DNA from: Bacteroidaceae bacterium
GTDB lineage: Bacteria; Bacteroidota; Bacteroidia; Bacteroidales; Bacteroidaceae
Assembly: GCA_016280855.1 (NCBI GenBank)
Contig: JAEEHP010000023.1
Span: 1 to 64,000 of the forward strand
DNA: 64,000 nucleotides
Direction: 5' to 3'
The notes under the pieces were generated by a model. That model saw nothing but the letters and a program-made list of their open reading frames with translations, was not told the DNA's origin and did no database searches. Made by a program: the position numbers and the translations under genes. The stretch's first letter is position 1. Each line of letters starts with the position of its first letter. Below, in pieces: positions 44,843 to 53,260 of this stretch.

Positions 44843-45691
44843 ATGTCTAAAGGTAAGTTAGCCAAGTTCGCCGACATGGCGAGCTATCCCCACGTCTTCG
44901 AGTACCCTATGGGGGCATTTTCGAATGACGAGTTACGAATGACGAATGACGAATGCAAGTTACCTGCATCTTCTGGCAGTGACTCAGATTCGCCATTCCC
45001 CATTCCCCATTCGTCATTCCCCCTAAGGGGTCGTTGGCGCGAGCAGTTCTTCCACAACGAGGGCCCCATCGTCCTCGAGCTGGGCTGCGGCCGCGGCGAA
45101 TATGCCGTGGGGTTGGCACGGCGCTACCCCGACACGAACTTCATCGGCGTCGATATCAAGGGCGCCCGCATGTGGAGCGGTGCCACGGAAGCCCTCAACC
45201 TCGGCCTCACGAACGTCGCCTTCCTGCGCACCAACATCGAGATCATCGACCGCTTCTTCGCTCCGGGCGAGGTACAGGAAATCTGGCTCACCTTCTCCGA
45301 CCCGCAGATGAAGAAGCCCACGAAGCGCCTCACCTCATCCTATTTCCTCAACCGCTACCGCCGCATCCTCACCGACGGAGGCCTCATACACCTCAAAACC
45401 GACTCCCGCTTCCTCTTCACATACACGCGCCACGTCACCGACGTCAACCATCTGCCCGTGGACGTGTGTACCGACGATCTGTATCGGAGCACCGTCGGCC
45501 AAGCGACCCTCGACCTCTCCATCCGCACCTACTACGAGCAGCAGTGGCTCGACCGAGGCATCACCATCAAATACATACGCTTCCACCTCCCCGCCCAGGG
45601 ACAGCTCATCGAACCTGACATCGAAATCGAAATCGATGACTACCGAAGCTACAAACGAGACAAACGAAGCACTGCCACAACGAGAAAGTAA
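44843..45691 (+). CDS. trmB: tRNA (guanine-N7-)-methyltransferase with in-frame repeat insertion
   Basis: TrmB methylates G46 of tRNA using S-adenosylmethionine. The core is clear: [25 protein letters not shown] (SAM motif I, about residues 69-93), [12 protein letters not shown], and [20 protein letters not shown] (catalytic SDPxxKxxH-like loop). Between EYPMG (residue 24) and [10 protein letters not shown] (residue 61) lie about 36 extra residues of polar low complexity. They are encoded by a GAATGAC-type inverted-repeat element. At 282 residues the protein is longer than usual by about this amount. The insertion lies before the catalytic fold and may be tolerated. Confidence 0.92.
   Translation: MSKGKLAKFADMASYPHVFEYPMGAFSNDELRMTNDECKLPASSGSDSDSPFPIPHSSFPLRGRWREQFFHNEGPIVLELGCGRGEYAVGLARRYPDTNFIGVDIKGARMWSGATEALNLGLTNVAFLRTNIEIIDRFFAPGEVQEIWLTFSDPQMKKPTKRLTSSYFLNRYRRILTDGGLIHLKTDSRFLFTYTRHVTDVNHLPVDVCTDDLYRSTVGQATLDLSIRTYYEQQWLDRGITIKYIRFHLPAQGQLIEPDIEIEIDDYRSYKRDKRSTATTRK
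44924..45026. repeat. Inverted-repeat element within trmB
   Basis: GAATGAC-type units at the left and CCATTCCC/TCATTCC units at the right form imperfect inverted arms around a core containing GTTACCTG. It is translated in frame without a stop. An intergenic relative with the same unit and core motif lies at 51488-51612. Confidence 0.8.
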
Positions 45692-45714
45692 AGAGCTTGT
45701 ACGAAGAAACTATA

Positions 45715-45722
45715 TAGCTTTG
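45715..45722 (+). promoter_or_regulatory. -7 box of Nudix gene promoter (TAGCTTTG)
   Basis: A TAnnTTTG match lies about 100 bases before the Nudix gene. A small hairpin (TTTTTCC, loop, GGAAAAA) follows at 45726-45745 in the leader. A TTG lies 15 bases upstream, closer than the ideal 19. Confidence 0.5.
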
Positions 45723-45817
45723 CGCTTTTTCCTTTAGCGGAAAAACGTTTTCCCACTAATGGAACAACCCGATTCAGCGATATGAATCCAGCTAGTCTAT
45801 CAGCAGAGTCGCATTAA

Positions 45818-46216
45818 ATGCTCATTAAGATGAAACAGATAGAAGTCGTTGCAGCGATCATTCGTAAGGGAGATCGGATCTTCGCCACTCAAAGAGGGTA
45901 TGGCGAATGGAAGGACTGGTGGGAATTTCCCGGTGGAAAGATGGAGGTTGGAGAAACGTCAGAGGAGGCGCTGAAGCGAGAGATACGTGAGGAGTTATCA
46001 ACCGAAATCAGTGTGGACGAGTTGCTATGCACAGTGGAGTACGACTACCCTAAGTTCCACCTCACCCTGCATTGCTTCATCTGTTCGCTGCTTAACGAGG
46101 CATTGCATCTGAACGAACACGAAGCGGCTCGATGGCTCACGAAGGACGAGCTGGGCAGCGTTCGGTGGTTGCCTGCTGACTGGGAAGTAATCGAGCGATT
46201 GAGCGATACGATGTAG
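45818..46216 (+). CDS. Nudix hydrolase, MutT/8-oxo-dGTPase-like
   Basis: This 132-residue protein has a complete Nudix box (GGKMEVGETSEEALKREIREEL, about residues 43-64) after VVAAIIRKGDRIFATQRGYGEWKDWWEFP, the pattern of MutT-type enzymes that clear oxidised nucleoside triphosphates. An alternative ATG at 45830 would give MKQIEVVAAII and is equally plausible. It is more A/T-rich than its neighbours. Confidence 0.88.
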   Translation: MLIKMKQIEVVAAIIRKGDRIFATQRGYGEWKDWWEFPGGKMEVGETSEEALKREIREELSTEISVDELLCTVEYDYPKFHLTLHCFICSLLNEALHLNEHEAARWLTKDELGSVRWLPADWEVIERLSDTM

Positions 46217-46268
46217 AATATCATCGCGAAAGCGGTGTCTTTGCTTATAAAGAAGGAATAAAGGTTAT

Positions 46269-46778
46269 ATGGCATTCACGAAACGGACATATTACTATGC
46301 AGCGCTGGCGGCTGTGGCAATAGCATTGGCCATGACAGGCTGTGCTACCCCACAGGAGCGCGCCGAACGACAGGCACGCACGCAGCGGGCCGTGGCCGAA
46401 GCTTTAGAACAACGGCATATTCACATCGATATCACATCCATGAGCACGGCACGTTATGGCACCCGCATGATGTCGTCAGGCTTCTTCCTTGAGGTGAAAG
46501 GCGACACGCTGAACAGCTACCTTCCCTATATGGGGCAGGTGTATCAAACAAGTGTTTTTTCAACGTCGCAGGGACTGAACTTCGAGCTCCCCATGCTGAG
46601 CTATCGCCAGACCCGTCCGAAGCCCAGCTACACACGCCTTGAGATAGCGGTTAAAACGCAGGAAGACCTGTACCACTATGTGATAGATGTGTTCGACTCA
46701 GGGAAGGCTATGATACGGGTTCGTGGTGAATTGCGCGATCCCATCAGCTTTGACGGTGACTGCGATGTGGCAGTATGA
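46269..46778 (+). CDS. DUF4251 lipoprotein
   Basis: The 169-residue protein has a lipoprotein signal (ALAMTGC, Cys25) and the DUF4251 pattern: LEVKGDTLNSYLPYMGQVYQ followed by a beta-rich half with short strands (YHYVIDVFDSGKAMIRV). DUF4251 is a Bacteroidetes-specific periplasmic family of unknown function. It lies 52 bases after the Nudix gene and 34 before the thioredoxin-like gene. Confidence 0.8.
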   Translation: MAFTKRTYYYAALAAVAIALAMTGCATPQERAERQARTQRAVAEALEQRHIHIDITSMSTARYGTRMMSSGFFLEVKGDTLNSYLPYMGQVYQTSVFSTSQGLNFELPMLSYRQTRPKPSYTRLEIAVKTQEDLYHYVIDVFDSGKAMIRVRGELRDPISFDGDCDVAV

Positions 46779-46812
46779 CGTTATCCTTCTCGAAGCTTGT
46801 AAATCACATATT

Positions 46813-47319
46813 ATGAAGAAAAGTATTTTGCTCTTATGCGCCTTGTGTCTTACTCTTGTTATTCATGCGCAGACAGCACCGAAGAAAGTGTATGACGAAG
46901 ACATTAATCCATTGACGCAGATTGACGAGGCGTTGGCAAAAGCCCGCAGAAGCGGGAAGTTTGTCATTTGTCAGGTGGGCGGGAACTGGTGCCCGTGGTG
47001 CCTGCGCTTTGCGGCATTCGTGAGCAACGACTCAACCATCAGCAAGGTGGTGGACGACAACTTCGTGCTAATCCACGTGAACTACAACCCGCGCAAATCG
47101 GAAGGAGAGGAGAAGGCGCTGCAAGCCAAGGCTATGCTGAAACGGCTGAATAACCCGGCTCGCTTCGGCTTTCCCGTATTCGTAGTTCTCGATGAACAGG
47201 GCAAAGTACTGCACATCCAAGACTCAAGCTTCCTTGAAGAGGGACAAGGCTATAGTCCAAAGAAGGTTCTCCGCTTCTTCCTGAGCTGGACACCAGAGGC
47301 GATGAAAAGGACAGATTAA
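46813..47319 (+). CDS. Secreted thioredoxin-like protein
   Basis: The 168-residue protein starts at the ATG at 46813 with a signal peptide (ILLLCALCLTLVIHAQ). The thioredoxin fold has a CPWC active site (GGNWCPWCLRF) and the cis-Pro strand GFPVFVVLDEQGKVLH. Expected to act in the periplasm as a disulfide reductase. A longer frame from 46723 would lose the signal and overlap DUF4251. Confidence 0.85.
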   Translation: MKKSILLLCALCLTLVIHAQTAPKKVYDEDINPLTQIDEALAKARRSGKFVICQVGGNWCPWCLRFAAFVSNDSTISKVVDDNFVLIHVNYNPRKSEGEEKALQAKAMLKRLNNPARFGFPVFVVLDEQGKVLHIQDSSFLEEGQGYSPKKVLRFFLSWTPEAMKRTD

Positions 47320-47325
47320 GTCGTT

Positions 47326-47355
47326 GCAAGAGCGTAAGCGTGGCATTACTCTTGC
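47326..47355. terminator. Possible bidirectional terminator hairpin
   Basis: GCAAGAG at 47326-47332 pairs with CTCTTGC at 47349-47355 between the convergent thioredoxin-like and GH92 genes. The stem is short and no strong T-run is present. Confidence 0.35.
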
Positions 47356-47366
47356 TTGACAATTTA

Positions 47367-50300
47367 TTATCGCGTGTCGCCCATAGCATTCATATATTCT
47401 TCCCAGAGGGCATCGACAGTGTTGCCTGGCCCTAGGACGTAGGCTATGGCACCGTCCCACGACCAAGGTATGACGTGGAGGCAGGATTGGTTGATCTTGC
47501 GAATGAAGTCTGGGTCTTTGTTGAGGCGCAGCCAATTGAAGAAATAGCCGATGTAACGGTATCCGTCGTGATAACTGCCGCCCTTGGGACGGTCGGCCTC
47601 GCCGTGGAAGCCGTCGCAGGCTACGCGCACAGCATCAGCCGTTCCTTCTATAAGTTCCCACACAGCTTTGTTAGGGCCTCCGTAAGGACCTATGCCCTGA
47701 GGCTCAAGCTGGAAGGCATGTGTCAGTTCATGAAGTAACACGCCACGTGTCTCGAAATCGACGCGAGCAGTGTCGTTGCCTCGGAACGAACGTTCAATGT
47801 GACCTGTAGTGTAGGTAATGCGAACGTGACCATCACCGCCATCCTTCCACGAAACACCGTCGGCATCACGAAGGATGTAATCGAGACGGCGGAGCATTGG
47901 GATGCTGTCCTCAGGCGAGAAATAGAGGCATCGCATAACCTCGCGAGCCACGCTGCGAATGTAGGGATCTGGATCTGGAATGAGGGCATGGTAGATGGAT
48001 GATCCGCGAGTGGAGGGGGCATTGTCTGTAAAAGTGATGGCTTGCAGATGGGTATTCCACCGACGGTCGTCGTCAGTGAGCTGTGTACTCATGCGCCGGG
48101 CTATGGAGGCACTACCCGATTGCAGCTCATTGGAAAGGGAATAGGGTTTGTCGGAGGGTGCAAGGCCGCGCTTGGTATTGGGCTTCGACGACATCTCGAA
48201 ATCGATAGTGCATCCCTCAGTGAGCTGGGCATGAGTGACGTAAAGCTTCGTGTAGGGCTTGCCATTTAGACGCACACTGCGAACGTAACGGTTCTTGTCA
48301 CTGACTTTCGGGGCTCGTATCTCGATGGTGCGGCCGTTCTCGAGCGTGACCTTCATGTAAGGTAGATAGGGCGCGCCGAGAACGTACTGATCGGAACCCG
48401 GGCAAACGGGATAGAATCCCATGGCGGAGAAAATGTACCACGCCGACATCTGTCCGCAGTCATCGTTGCCTCCAAGGCCACGAATGTGGTTGCGGTACAT
48501 CTTGTTCATGATGGTTCGCAGCCACAGCTGTGTTTTCCAAGGCTGCGAAGTCCAAGCATAGAGGTAGGGCACGTGGTGCGATGGCTCGTTGCCGTGGACA
48601 TAACCTCCTACAAGACATTCGGCGGTGATGTCCTCATTGTCGGCGTAGTAGCGCTCGGGCAAGTCCATGCCGAAGAGGCTATCAAGCTTAGCTGTGAAGG
48701 AGCGTTCGCCACCCATACATTGGATGAGGCCGCTCACGTCGTGGGGCACATGGAAGGAAAAGTTCCATGAGTTGCCCTCGATGAAGCCTTCACCATAGGT
48801 CTGATAGGGATCGAGGTCGGCTTTAAAGCGTCCATCGCGATAACGCGGCGAAGCCATACCGCGAGCGGGATCGTAGGTATTGCGATAGTTGCGGGCACGC
48901 AGACGGAACTCATTGGCGACATCATCGCGTTGCAGATGGCGAGCGGCAGCATAAACGGCCCAGTCGTCGTAGGCATATTCGAGAGTGTTGGAGGCTGCCG
49001 TGCCATCACGGTCGTAGGGGGCATAGCCCAAGCGCCGGTAGGCGGTGACGGAGGGGAAGTAGCGGTTGTTGGCAGTGGCAGTCATGGCGGCAAGTGCTTC
49101 ATCGGCGTTGAGGCGAGCGCCCTTGACGAGAGCATCGGCGACGACGCTGACGGCATGGTAGCCGGTCATGCACCATCCCTCGTTGCCCATCAGGCTCCAC
49201 ACGGGCAGCATCCCAACGATGTTCTGCTGCTGGTGGGCAATCATGGAACGAACCATGTCTGTGTTGCGCGAAGGCTTCAACAAGCCCAGCAGGGGATGCT
49301 CGGCGCGGTAGGTATCCCAGATCGAGAAAATAGTGTAGTTGTTAAAATCCTCAGCTTCGTGGATATTGCCGTCGAGGCCACGATAGCGGCGATCTACGTC
49401 CATGTAGATGGAGGGATTGATCATCGTGTGATAGAGCGATGTATAAAGCATCGCCTTCTGGTCGTCAGTGCCCTGACACTCAATGACAGAGAGTTCCTTC
49501 TCCCATGCCTTACGCGTATTTTCCGCTATTTCATCAAAGGTTTTGCCAGCCGTCTCTGCCTCGAGGTTACGCTTGGCACCTTCGGTGGAAACAGCAGAAA
49601 GGGCTACCTTAAGGGTGAGTGTCGATTCGCGACGGGGAGAAGCGTTTTCAGCACGGTGAGCATTGTTTCGCAATGGTGAGAGGAAATCGAAATAGGCAAC
49701 GATGCTGCGGCCTGCAATGTCGGGGAAGTTGTGATGAATATCGAACTTACCCCAGAAGCCACGGTACTTTTCCTGTTGGCGGTCGATGTAACCATAGTTA
49801 CGGATGGGTCGGCTGAATGAGATAGCAAAGTAGGTGTAGTTGGAACGTGCCCAGCCGTCGGTGATGCGGTAGCCGGTAATGAGCGTGTCGTTCTCGATGC
49901 GTAGCGAAGACCACAGCACTTTGCCGTCGTAGTTATAGATGCCATGAACGAGATCGAGAATGATACGCTGATTGGGGGCATCGGCAGGGAAGCTATATTC
50001 GTGGATGCCGACTCGCGGTGTGGCGGTGAGGCGTGCTCGTACACCGTTGTCGGCCAAAGTGACTTCGTAGAGACCGGGCGAGGCGTGCTCGGTGGAGTGG
50101 GAGAAACGTTGGCGATAGCCGCCGTCGGGGTTATCGGCAGTGCCTGGATTGAGTTGCAGGGGGCCTGTCTGCGGCATGACGAGGAGGTCGCCGAGGTCGG
50201 AATGGCCCGTTCCGCTGAGGTGAGTGTGGCTGAAACCGACGATGGTATTGTCGGTGTGCTGGTATCCAGCGCAATACTCATAGACCTTGCCTTGGTAATG

Positions 50301-50492
50301 GCCATCAACGTTATGGGGAATGGTGTCGGTGTCGGGTGAGAGCTGCACGATGCCGAAAGGCGCACATGCTCCGGGGAAGGTGTGTCCCATTCCCTCTGTG
50401 CCGATCATGGGATTAACGTATTGTATGCTACTCTGCTGTGCATGAACGAGAAGAGTTGCGCAGCAGAGCGCGATGAGTGCTTTTCTTTTCAT
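47367..50492 (-). CDS. GH92 alpha-mannosidase fused to basic-secretory-protein metallopeptidase
   Basis: The 1041-residue secreted protein has a signal peptide (LIALCCATLLVHAQQ), a complete GH92 domain (YVNPMIGTEGMGHTFPGACAPFG at the N-terminus; GNDDCGQMSAWYIFSAMGFYP and GSDQYVLGAP near residues 685-715) and, from about residue 800, a basic-secretory-protein domain with the zinc motif HELTHAF (about residues 920-926), GTADAVR and SYHDGYRYIGYFFNWL. GH92 enzymes are calcium-dependent exo-mannosidases acting on N-glycans. Both modules look intact. The fusion suggests joint attack on mannosylated glycoproteins, which is inference. Confidence 0.88.
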   Translation of the reverse strand: MKRKALIALCCATLLVHAQQSSIQYVNPMIGTEGMGHTFPGACAPFGIVQLSPDTDTIPHNVDGHYQGKVYEYCAGYQHTDNTIVGFSHTHLSGTGHSDLGDLLVMPQTGPLQLNPGTADNPDGGYRQRFSHSTEHASPGLYEVTLADNGVRARLTATPRVGIHEYSFPADAPNQRIILDLVHGIYNYDGKVLWSSLRIENDTLITGYRITDGWARSNYTYFAISFSRPIRNYGYIDRQQEKYRGFWGKFDIHHNFPDIAGRSIVAYFDFLSPLRNNAHRAENASPRRESTLTLKVALSAVSTEGAKRNLEAETAGKTFDEIAENTRKAWEKELSVIECQGTDDQKAMLYTSLYHTMINPSIYMDVDRRYRGLDGNIHEAEDFNNYTIFSIWDTYRAEHPLLGLLKPSRNTDMVRSMIAHQQQNIVGMLPVWSLMGNEGWCMTGYHAVSVVADALVKGARLNADEALAAMTATANNRYFPSVTAYRRLGYAPYDRDGTAASNTLEYAYDDWAVYAAARHLQRDDVANEFRLRARNYRNTYDPARGMASPRYRDGRFKADLDPYQTYGEGFIEGNSWNFSFHVPHDVSGLIQCMGGERSFTAKLDSLFGMDLPERYYADNEDITAECLVGGYVHGNEPSHHVPYLYAWTSQPWKTQLWLRTIMNKMYRNHIRGLGGNDDCGQMSAWYIFSAMGFYPVCPGSDQYVLGAPYLPYMKVTLENGRTIEIRAPKVSDKNRYVRSVRLNGKPYTKLYVTHAQLTEGCTIDFEMSSKPNTKRGLAPSDKPYSLSNELQSGSASIARRMSTQLTDDDRRWNTHLQAITFTDNAPSTRGSSIYHALIPDPDPYIRSVAREVMRCLYFSPEDSIPMLRRLDYILRDADGVSWKDGGDGHVRITYTTGHIERSFRGNDTARVDFETRGVLLHELTHAFQLEPQGIGPYGGPNKAVWELIEGTADAVRVACDGFHGEADRPKGGSYHDGYRYIGYFFNWLRLNKDPDFIRKINQSCLHVIPWSWDGAIAYVLGPGNTVDALWEEYMNAMGDTR

Positions 50493-50506
50493 GTGTGTGG
50501 TTGTGA

Positions 50507-51481
50507 TTATCTGTATTTGCTTTCGTCCTCATCGTTGAGCATGGAGAGGTAGGAGCGGTAGCGGCTGTCGGCAATCCTGTGGTCGGCGAGGGCTGCGAGG
50601 ACAGCACAGCCCGGCTCGCGGGTGTGGGTGCAGCCACGAAAACGGCAGTCATGGCCGACGGCGAAGATGTCGCGGAAGTAGTGGGACACCTCCTCGCGAC
50701 TCATGTCGTAGGTGCCGAAGCCGCGGATGCCGGGGGTGTCGATGATGGCGCCCGACGGCAGGTCGTACATCTCGGAGAAGGTGGTGGCGTGGCGACCCTG
50801 GTCGTGGGCGACGCTGAGGGCGGCGGTTTTGGCACAGGCATCGGGCACGAGGCGGTTGATGAGCGTGGACTTGCCAACGCCACTGTTGCCGCTGAAGAGG
50901 GTGGTCTTGCCCGCGAGGTGCTGCCGCAGGATGTCGAGTCCCTCGCCTGTCGCAGCCGAGACGGCGACGCAGTCGTAGCCGATATGGCGATAAAGCGCCA
51001 TCATGGCGTCGAGGCGGCGGTGCTGGTCGCCGTCGTAGAGATCGACCTTGTTGAAGATGAGGAGCACGGGGACGCGGTAGGCTTCGGCCGAGGCGAGGAA
51101 GCGGTCGATGAAGGTGGTGGAGGTCTCGGGATGGGCCACAGTGACGATGAGGCATGCCATATCAACGTTGGCGGCGATGATGTGACTCTGCTTCGAGAGG
51201 TTGGAGGCACGACGGACGATGTAGTTGCGGCGGTCGAGGATCTCGGTGATGAACGAGACGGAAGCCTCACCCCCAGCGCCTCCCGCGGAGGAAGGGGAAG
51301 CCCACTCCCCTCCTCTCCCCGAGGGAGGGGTGAAGACAACGCGGTCGCCGACGGCCACGGGGTTGGTGCTGCGGATGCCGCGCAGGCGGAAGTTGCCCTT
51401 GACCTTGCACGCAAAAACCCGGCCGTCGTCCGTGCGGACGTCGTACCAGCTTCCTGTATTGCGAACTACGAGACCGGTCAA
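50507..51481 (-). CDS. rsgA: Ribosome small-subunit-dependent GTPase A with in-frame insertion
   Basis: RsgA is a circularly permuted GTPase that checks 30S subunit maturation. The OB domain ([18 protein letters not shown]), [25 protein letters not shown], the NKVDLYD motif, GNSGVGKST (about residues 194-202), the DTPG motif (DTPGIRGFG) and C-terminal zinc residues ([16 protein letters not shown]) are all present. Residues about 53-75 are a Gly/Ser/Ala-rich insertion in an OB-fold loop, encoded by a palindromic G/C-rich stretch. The start is a TTG at 51481, and repeats lie directly upstream. 324 residues. Confidence 0.93.
   Translation of the reverse strand: MTGLVVRNTGSWYDVRTDDGRVFACKVKGNFRLRGIRSTNPVAVGDRVVFTPPSGRGGEWASPSSAGGAGGEASVSFITEILDRRNYIVRRASNLSKQSHIIAANVDMACLIVTVAHPETSTTFIDRFLASAEAYRVPVLLIFNKVDLYDGDQHRRLDAMMALYRHIGYDCVAVSAATGEGLDILRQHLAGKTTLFSGNSGVGKSTLINRLVPDACAKTAALSVAHDQGRHATTFSEMYDLPSGAIIDTPGIRGFGTYDMSREEVSHYFRDIFAVGHDCRFRGCTHTREPGCAVLAALADHRIADSRYRSYLSMLNDEDESKYR
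51267..51333. repeat. G/C-rich palindromic element inside rsgA
   Basis: TCACCCC and GGGGTGA form the outer arms, with a CCTCC-CGC-GGAGG hairpin and a CCCCTCC/GGGAGGGG stem inside. It is read in frame and resembles the element at 4095. Outer arms are only 7 bases. Confidence 0.65.
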
Positions 51482-51487
51482 GGGAGG

Positions 51488-51612
51488 AATGGGGAATGAA
51501 GAGTGAAGAATGACGAATGAAGAGTGAAGAATGAAGAATGAAGAATTAAAATTACCTGAAGCTTAGTTGGTAACCTGTATTCGTCATTCTTCATTAGTCA
51601 TTCTTCATTAGT
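51488..51612. repeat. Inverted-repeat element between frr and rsgA
   Basis: GAATGAA-type units on the left and TCATTCTTCATTAG-type units on the right flank a core with TTACC and GGTAA arms (TTACCTGAAG...GGTAACC). It resembles the copy inside trmB in unit and core motif. It fills the frr-rsgA gap. Confidence 0.78.
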
Positions 51613-52173
51613 TTAAACAGTCATGATTTCCTTCTCCTTGGCGGCGAGGAGGTCGTCGATCTGCTTGATGAACTTGTCGTGCTTCTTCTGGAGCTCGGCT
51701 TCGCCGTCCTTTTGGAAGTCCTCGCTGAGTCCGTCCTTGACGGCTCGCTTGAGCTGTTCGTTGCCGTCGCGCCGTGCGTTGCGCACGCTGACCTTGGCCT
51801 GCTCACCTTCCTTGCCGCACTGCTTGTTGAGCTGTTTGCGTCGTTCCTCGGTGAGCGGCGGTATGCCGATGCGTATGATCTCGCCGTTGTTCTCGGGCAT
51901 GATGCCGAGGTCGCTGTTGATGATGGCCTTTTCGATGACCTTGAACATGGACTTGTCCCAGGGCTTGATGGCGATGGTGCGGGCATCGGGGGTGGTGACA
52001 GCGGCGCACTGGTTGATGGGCACCATGGAGCCATAGTTGTCGACACGGATGCCGTCGAGCAGCTTAACGTTGGCCTTGCCGGCACGGATGTGTGAGAGTG
52101 CGTCCTCGAGATACATTACGGCCTCTTCCATGCGCTCCTCGGCGTCGGAGAGAATTACTTTGTAGTCTGCCAT
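51613..52173 (-). CDS. frr: Ribosome recycling factor
   Basis: This 186-residue factor splits post-termination ribosomes with EF-G. The helical pattern is complete: [74 protein letters not shown], and [14 protein letters not shown]. The length matches the family. A TATCTTTG -7 box lies about 95 bases upstream, separated from the start by a heptamer array. Confidence 0.96.
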   Translation of the reverse strand: MADYKVILSDAEERMEEAVMYLEDALSHIRAGKANVKLLDGIRVDNYGSMVPINQCAAVTTPDARTIAIKPWDKSMFKVIEKAIINSDLGIMPENNGEIIRIGIPPLTEERRKQLNKQCGKEGEQAKVSVRNARRDGNEQLKRAVKDGLSEDFQKDGEAELQKKHDKFIKQIDDLLAAKEKEIMTV

Positions 52174-52180
52174 ATTATAA

Positions 52181-52240
52181 AGTTGTAAGTTGAGAGTTGA
52201 AAGTTGAGAGTTGAAAGTTGAGAGTTGAGAATTGAAAGTT
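52181..52240. repeat. Heptamer array (AAGTTGA/GAGTTGA) upstream of frr
   Basis: About eight units close to AAGTTGA or GAGTTGA form the frr 5' leader on the minus strand. The unit is close to that of the tadA array. Confidence 0.88.
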
Positions 52241-52265
52241 TATACATTATTCATTGTTTCGGCGA

Positions 52266-52273
52266 CAAAGATA
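52266..52273 (-). promoter_or_regulatory. -7 box of frr promoter (TATCTTTG)
   Basis: TATCTTTG on the minus strand lies about 95 bases before frr. Divergent from the VTC-gene promoter about 100 bases away. Confidence 0.65.
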
Positions 52274-52331
52274 GGTGTTTTTATTGATACAAAAAGCCAA
52301 TTAGTAGAAAAAAAGTGCTGAAAGCGCAAAA

Positions 52332-52366
52332 AACTTTCAACTTTCAACTTTCAACTTTCAACTTTT
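52332..52366. repeat. Heptamer array (ACTTTCA) abutting the VTC-gene promoter
   Basis: Four ACTTTCA units precede TTATCTTTGC. The 52 bases 52328-52379 equal the minus strand of 29029-29080 exactly. Confidence 0.9.
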
Positions 52367-52369
52367 TGT

Positions 52370-52377
52370 TATCTTTG
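52370..52377 (+). promoter_or_regulatory. -7 box of VTC-gene promoter (TATCTTTG)
   Basis: The box lies 24 bases before the chosen ATG at 52402. It excludes starts within the repeat, since transcription should begin near 52385. Confidence 0.72.
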
Positions 52378-52401
52378 CCCCCGAAAATGTATGTTTTTGC
52401 A

Positions 52402-53196
52402 ATGCTAAGCACGGATCAACGCATAGAACACTGGCTCGCACAGCTGCCTCCCATCTCGCTGGATGAGATGAGCGGCATCAAACTGATGAACCGCACCGAC
52501 ACGAAGTTCGTCACGAACAAGGAGAAACTGGCGAGCCTGCTGGAGCTGGCGCAGGGGCAGTACTACGCCCAGCAGATCGACGGCAGCCGCGTCGCCAACT
52601 ACCGCACGACGTACTGGGACACGTTGGCCCACCGCTTCTACCTCGACCACCACAACGGCCGTGCCCCTCGCCAAAAGATACGCGTGAGGACTTATCTGGA
52701 CAGCGACCTGACGTTCCTCGAGGTGAAAACGAAAAACAACCACGGCCGCACGAAAAAGAAACGCATCACGGTGCCGTCGCAGGACAAAGCCGACGTGGTC
52801 GGCGCTGGCGGCACGGCGTTCATTCAGGCGCTGACGGGCGAGACGTTCGACGGCATCATACCCACGGTGCAGAACCGCTTCCAGAGGATCACGCTCGTGA
52901 ACTTCGGCAAGACGGAGCGCCTGACCATCGACTTCAACGTGGGCTTCCACAACTTCGAGACAGGGCACGACGCTGCGACTGGCGACTTGGTGATCATCGA
53001 GCTCAAGCGCGACGGCAACGTGTTCTCGCCCGTGCTCGACATCCTGCGCCAGCTGCGCATCCACCCCTCGGGATTCTCGAAGTACTGCATCGGCTCGCTG
53101 ATGACCAACGGCCGACTGAAGAAGAACCTTTTCAAGAAGAAGATGATACGCGCCAGCAAACTGTCTGGAGCAGACATCCGGCCTGACGAACGGTAA
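52402..53196 (+). CDS. VTC-domain protein (polyphosphate polymerase-like)
   Basis: With the start at 52402 the protein has 264 residues. VTC domains are tunnel-fold enzymes that make polyphosphate or bind polyanions. Visible are MNRTDTKFVTNKEKLASLL, YWDTLAHRFYLDHHNGRAPRQKIRVRTY, FLEVKTKNNHGRTKKKRI, LVIIELKRDG and GFSKYCIGSLM, supplying the Lys/Arg and Glu residues that line the tunnel. It is followed by DUF4956, its usual partner. An ATG at 52387 is also in frame. The catalytic product here is not known. Confidence 0.85.
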   Translation: MLSTDQRIEHWLAQLPPISLDEMSGIKLMNRTDTKFVTNKEKLASLLELAQGQYYAQQIDGSRVANYRTTYWDTLAHRFYLDHHNGRAPRQKIRVRTYLDSDLTFLEVKTKNNHGRTKKKRITVPSQDKADVVGAGGTAFIQALTGETFDGIIPTVQNRFQRITLVNFGKTERLTIDFNVGFHNFETGHDAATGDLVIIELKRDGNVFSPVLDILRQLRIHPSGFSKYCIGSLMTNGRLKKNLFKKKMIRASKLSGADIRPDER

Positions 53197-53209
53197 TGAT
53201 AACGAAAAA

Positions 53210-53250
53210 AAGATAATAAGATAATAAGACAATAAGAAAATAAGATAATA
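53210..53250. repeat. Tandem array (GATAATAA)
   Basis: Four to five GATAATAA-like units fill the gap between the VTC and DUF4956 genes. Confidence 0.8.
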
Positions 53251-53260
53251 GTATATAATT

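Noticed and set aside
45692-45829. tRNA or riboswitch in the Nudix leader
   Set aside because: Only a small A/T hairpin is seen; no cloverleaf or known aptamer pattern.
52315-52401. Upstream start of the VTC gene through the heptamer array
   Set aside because: The -7 box at 52370-52377 places transcription start after it; the extra residues only translate the repeat.
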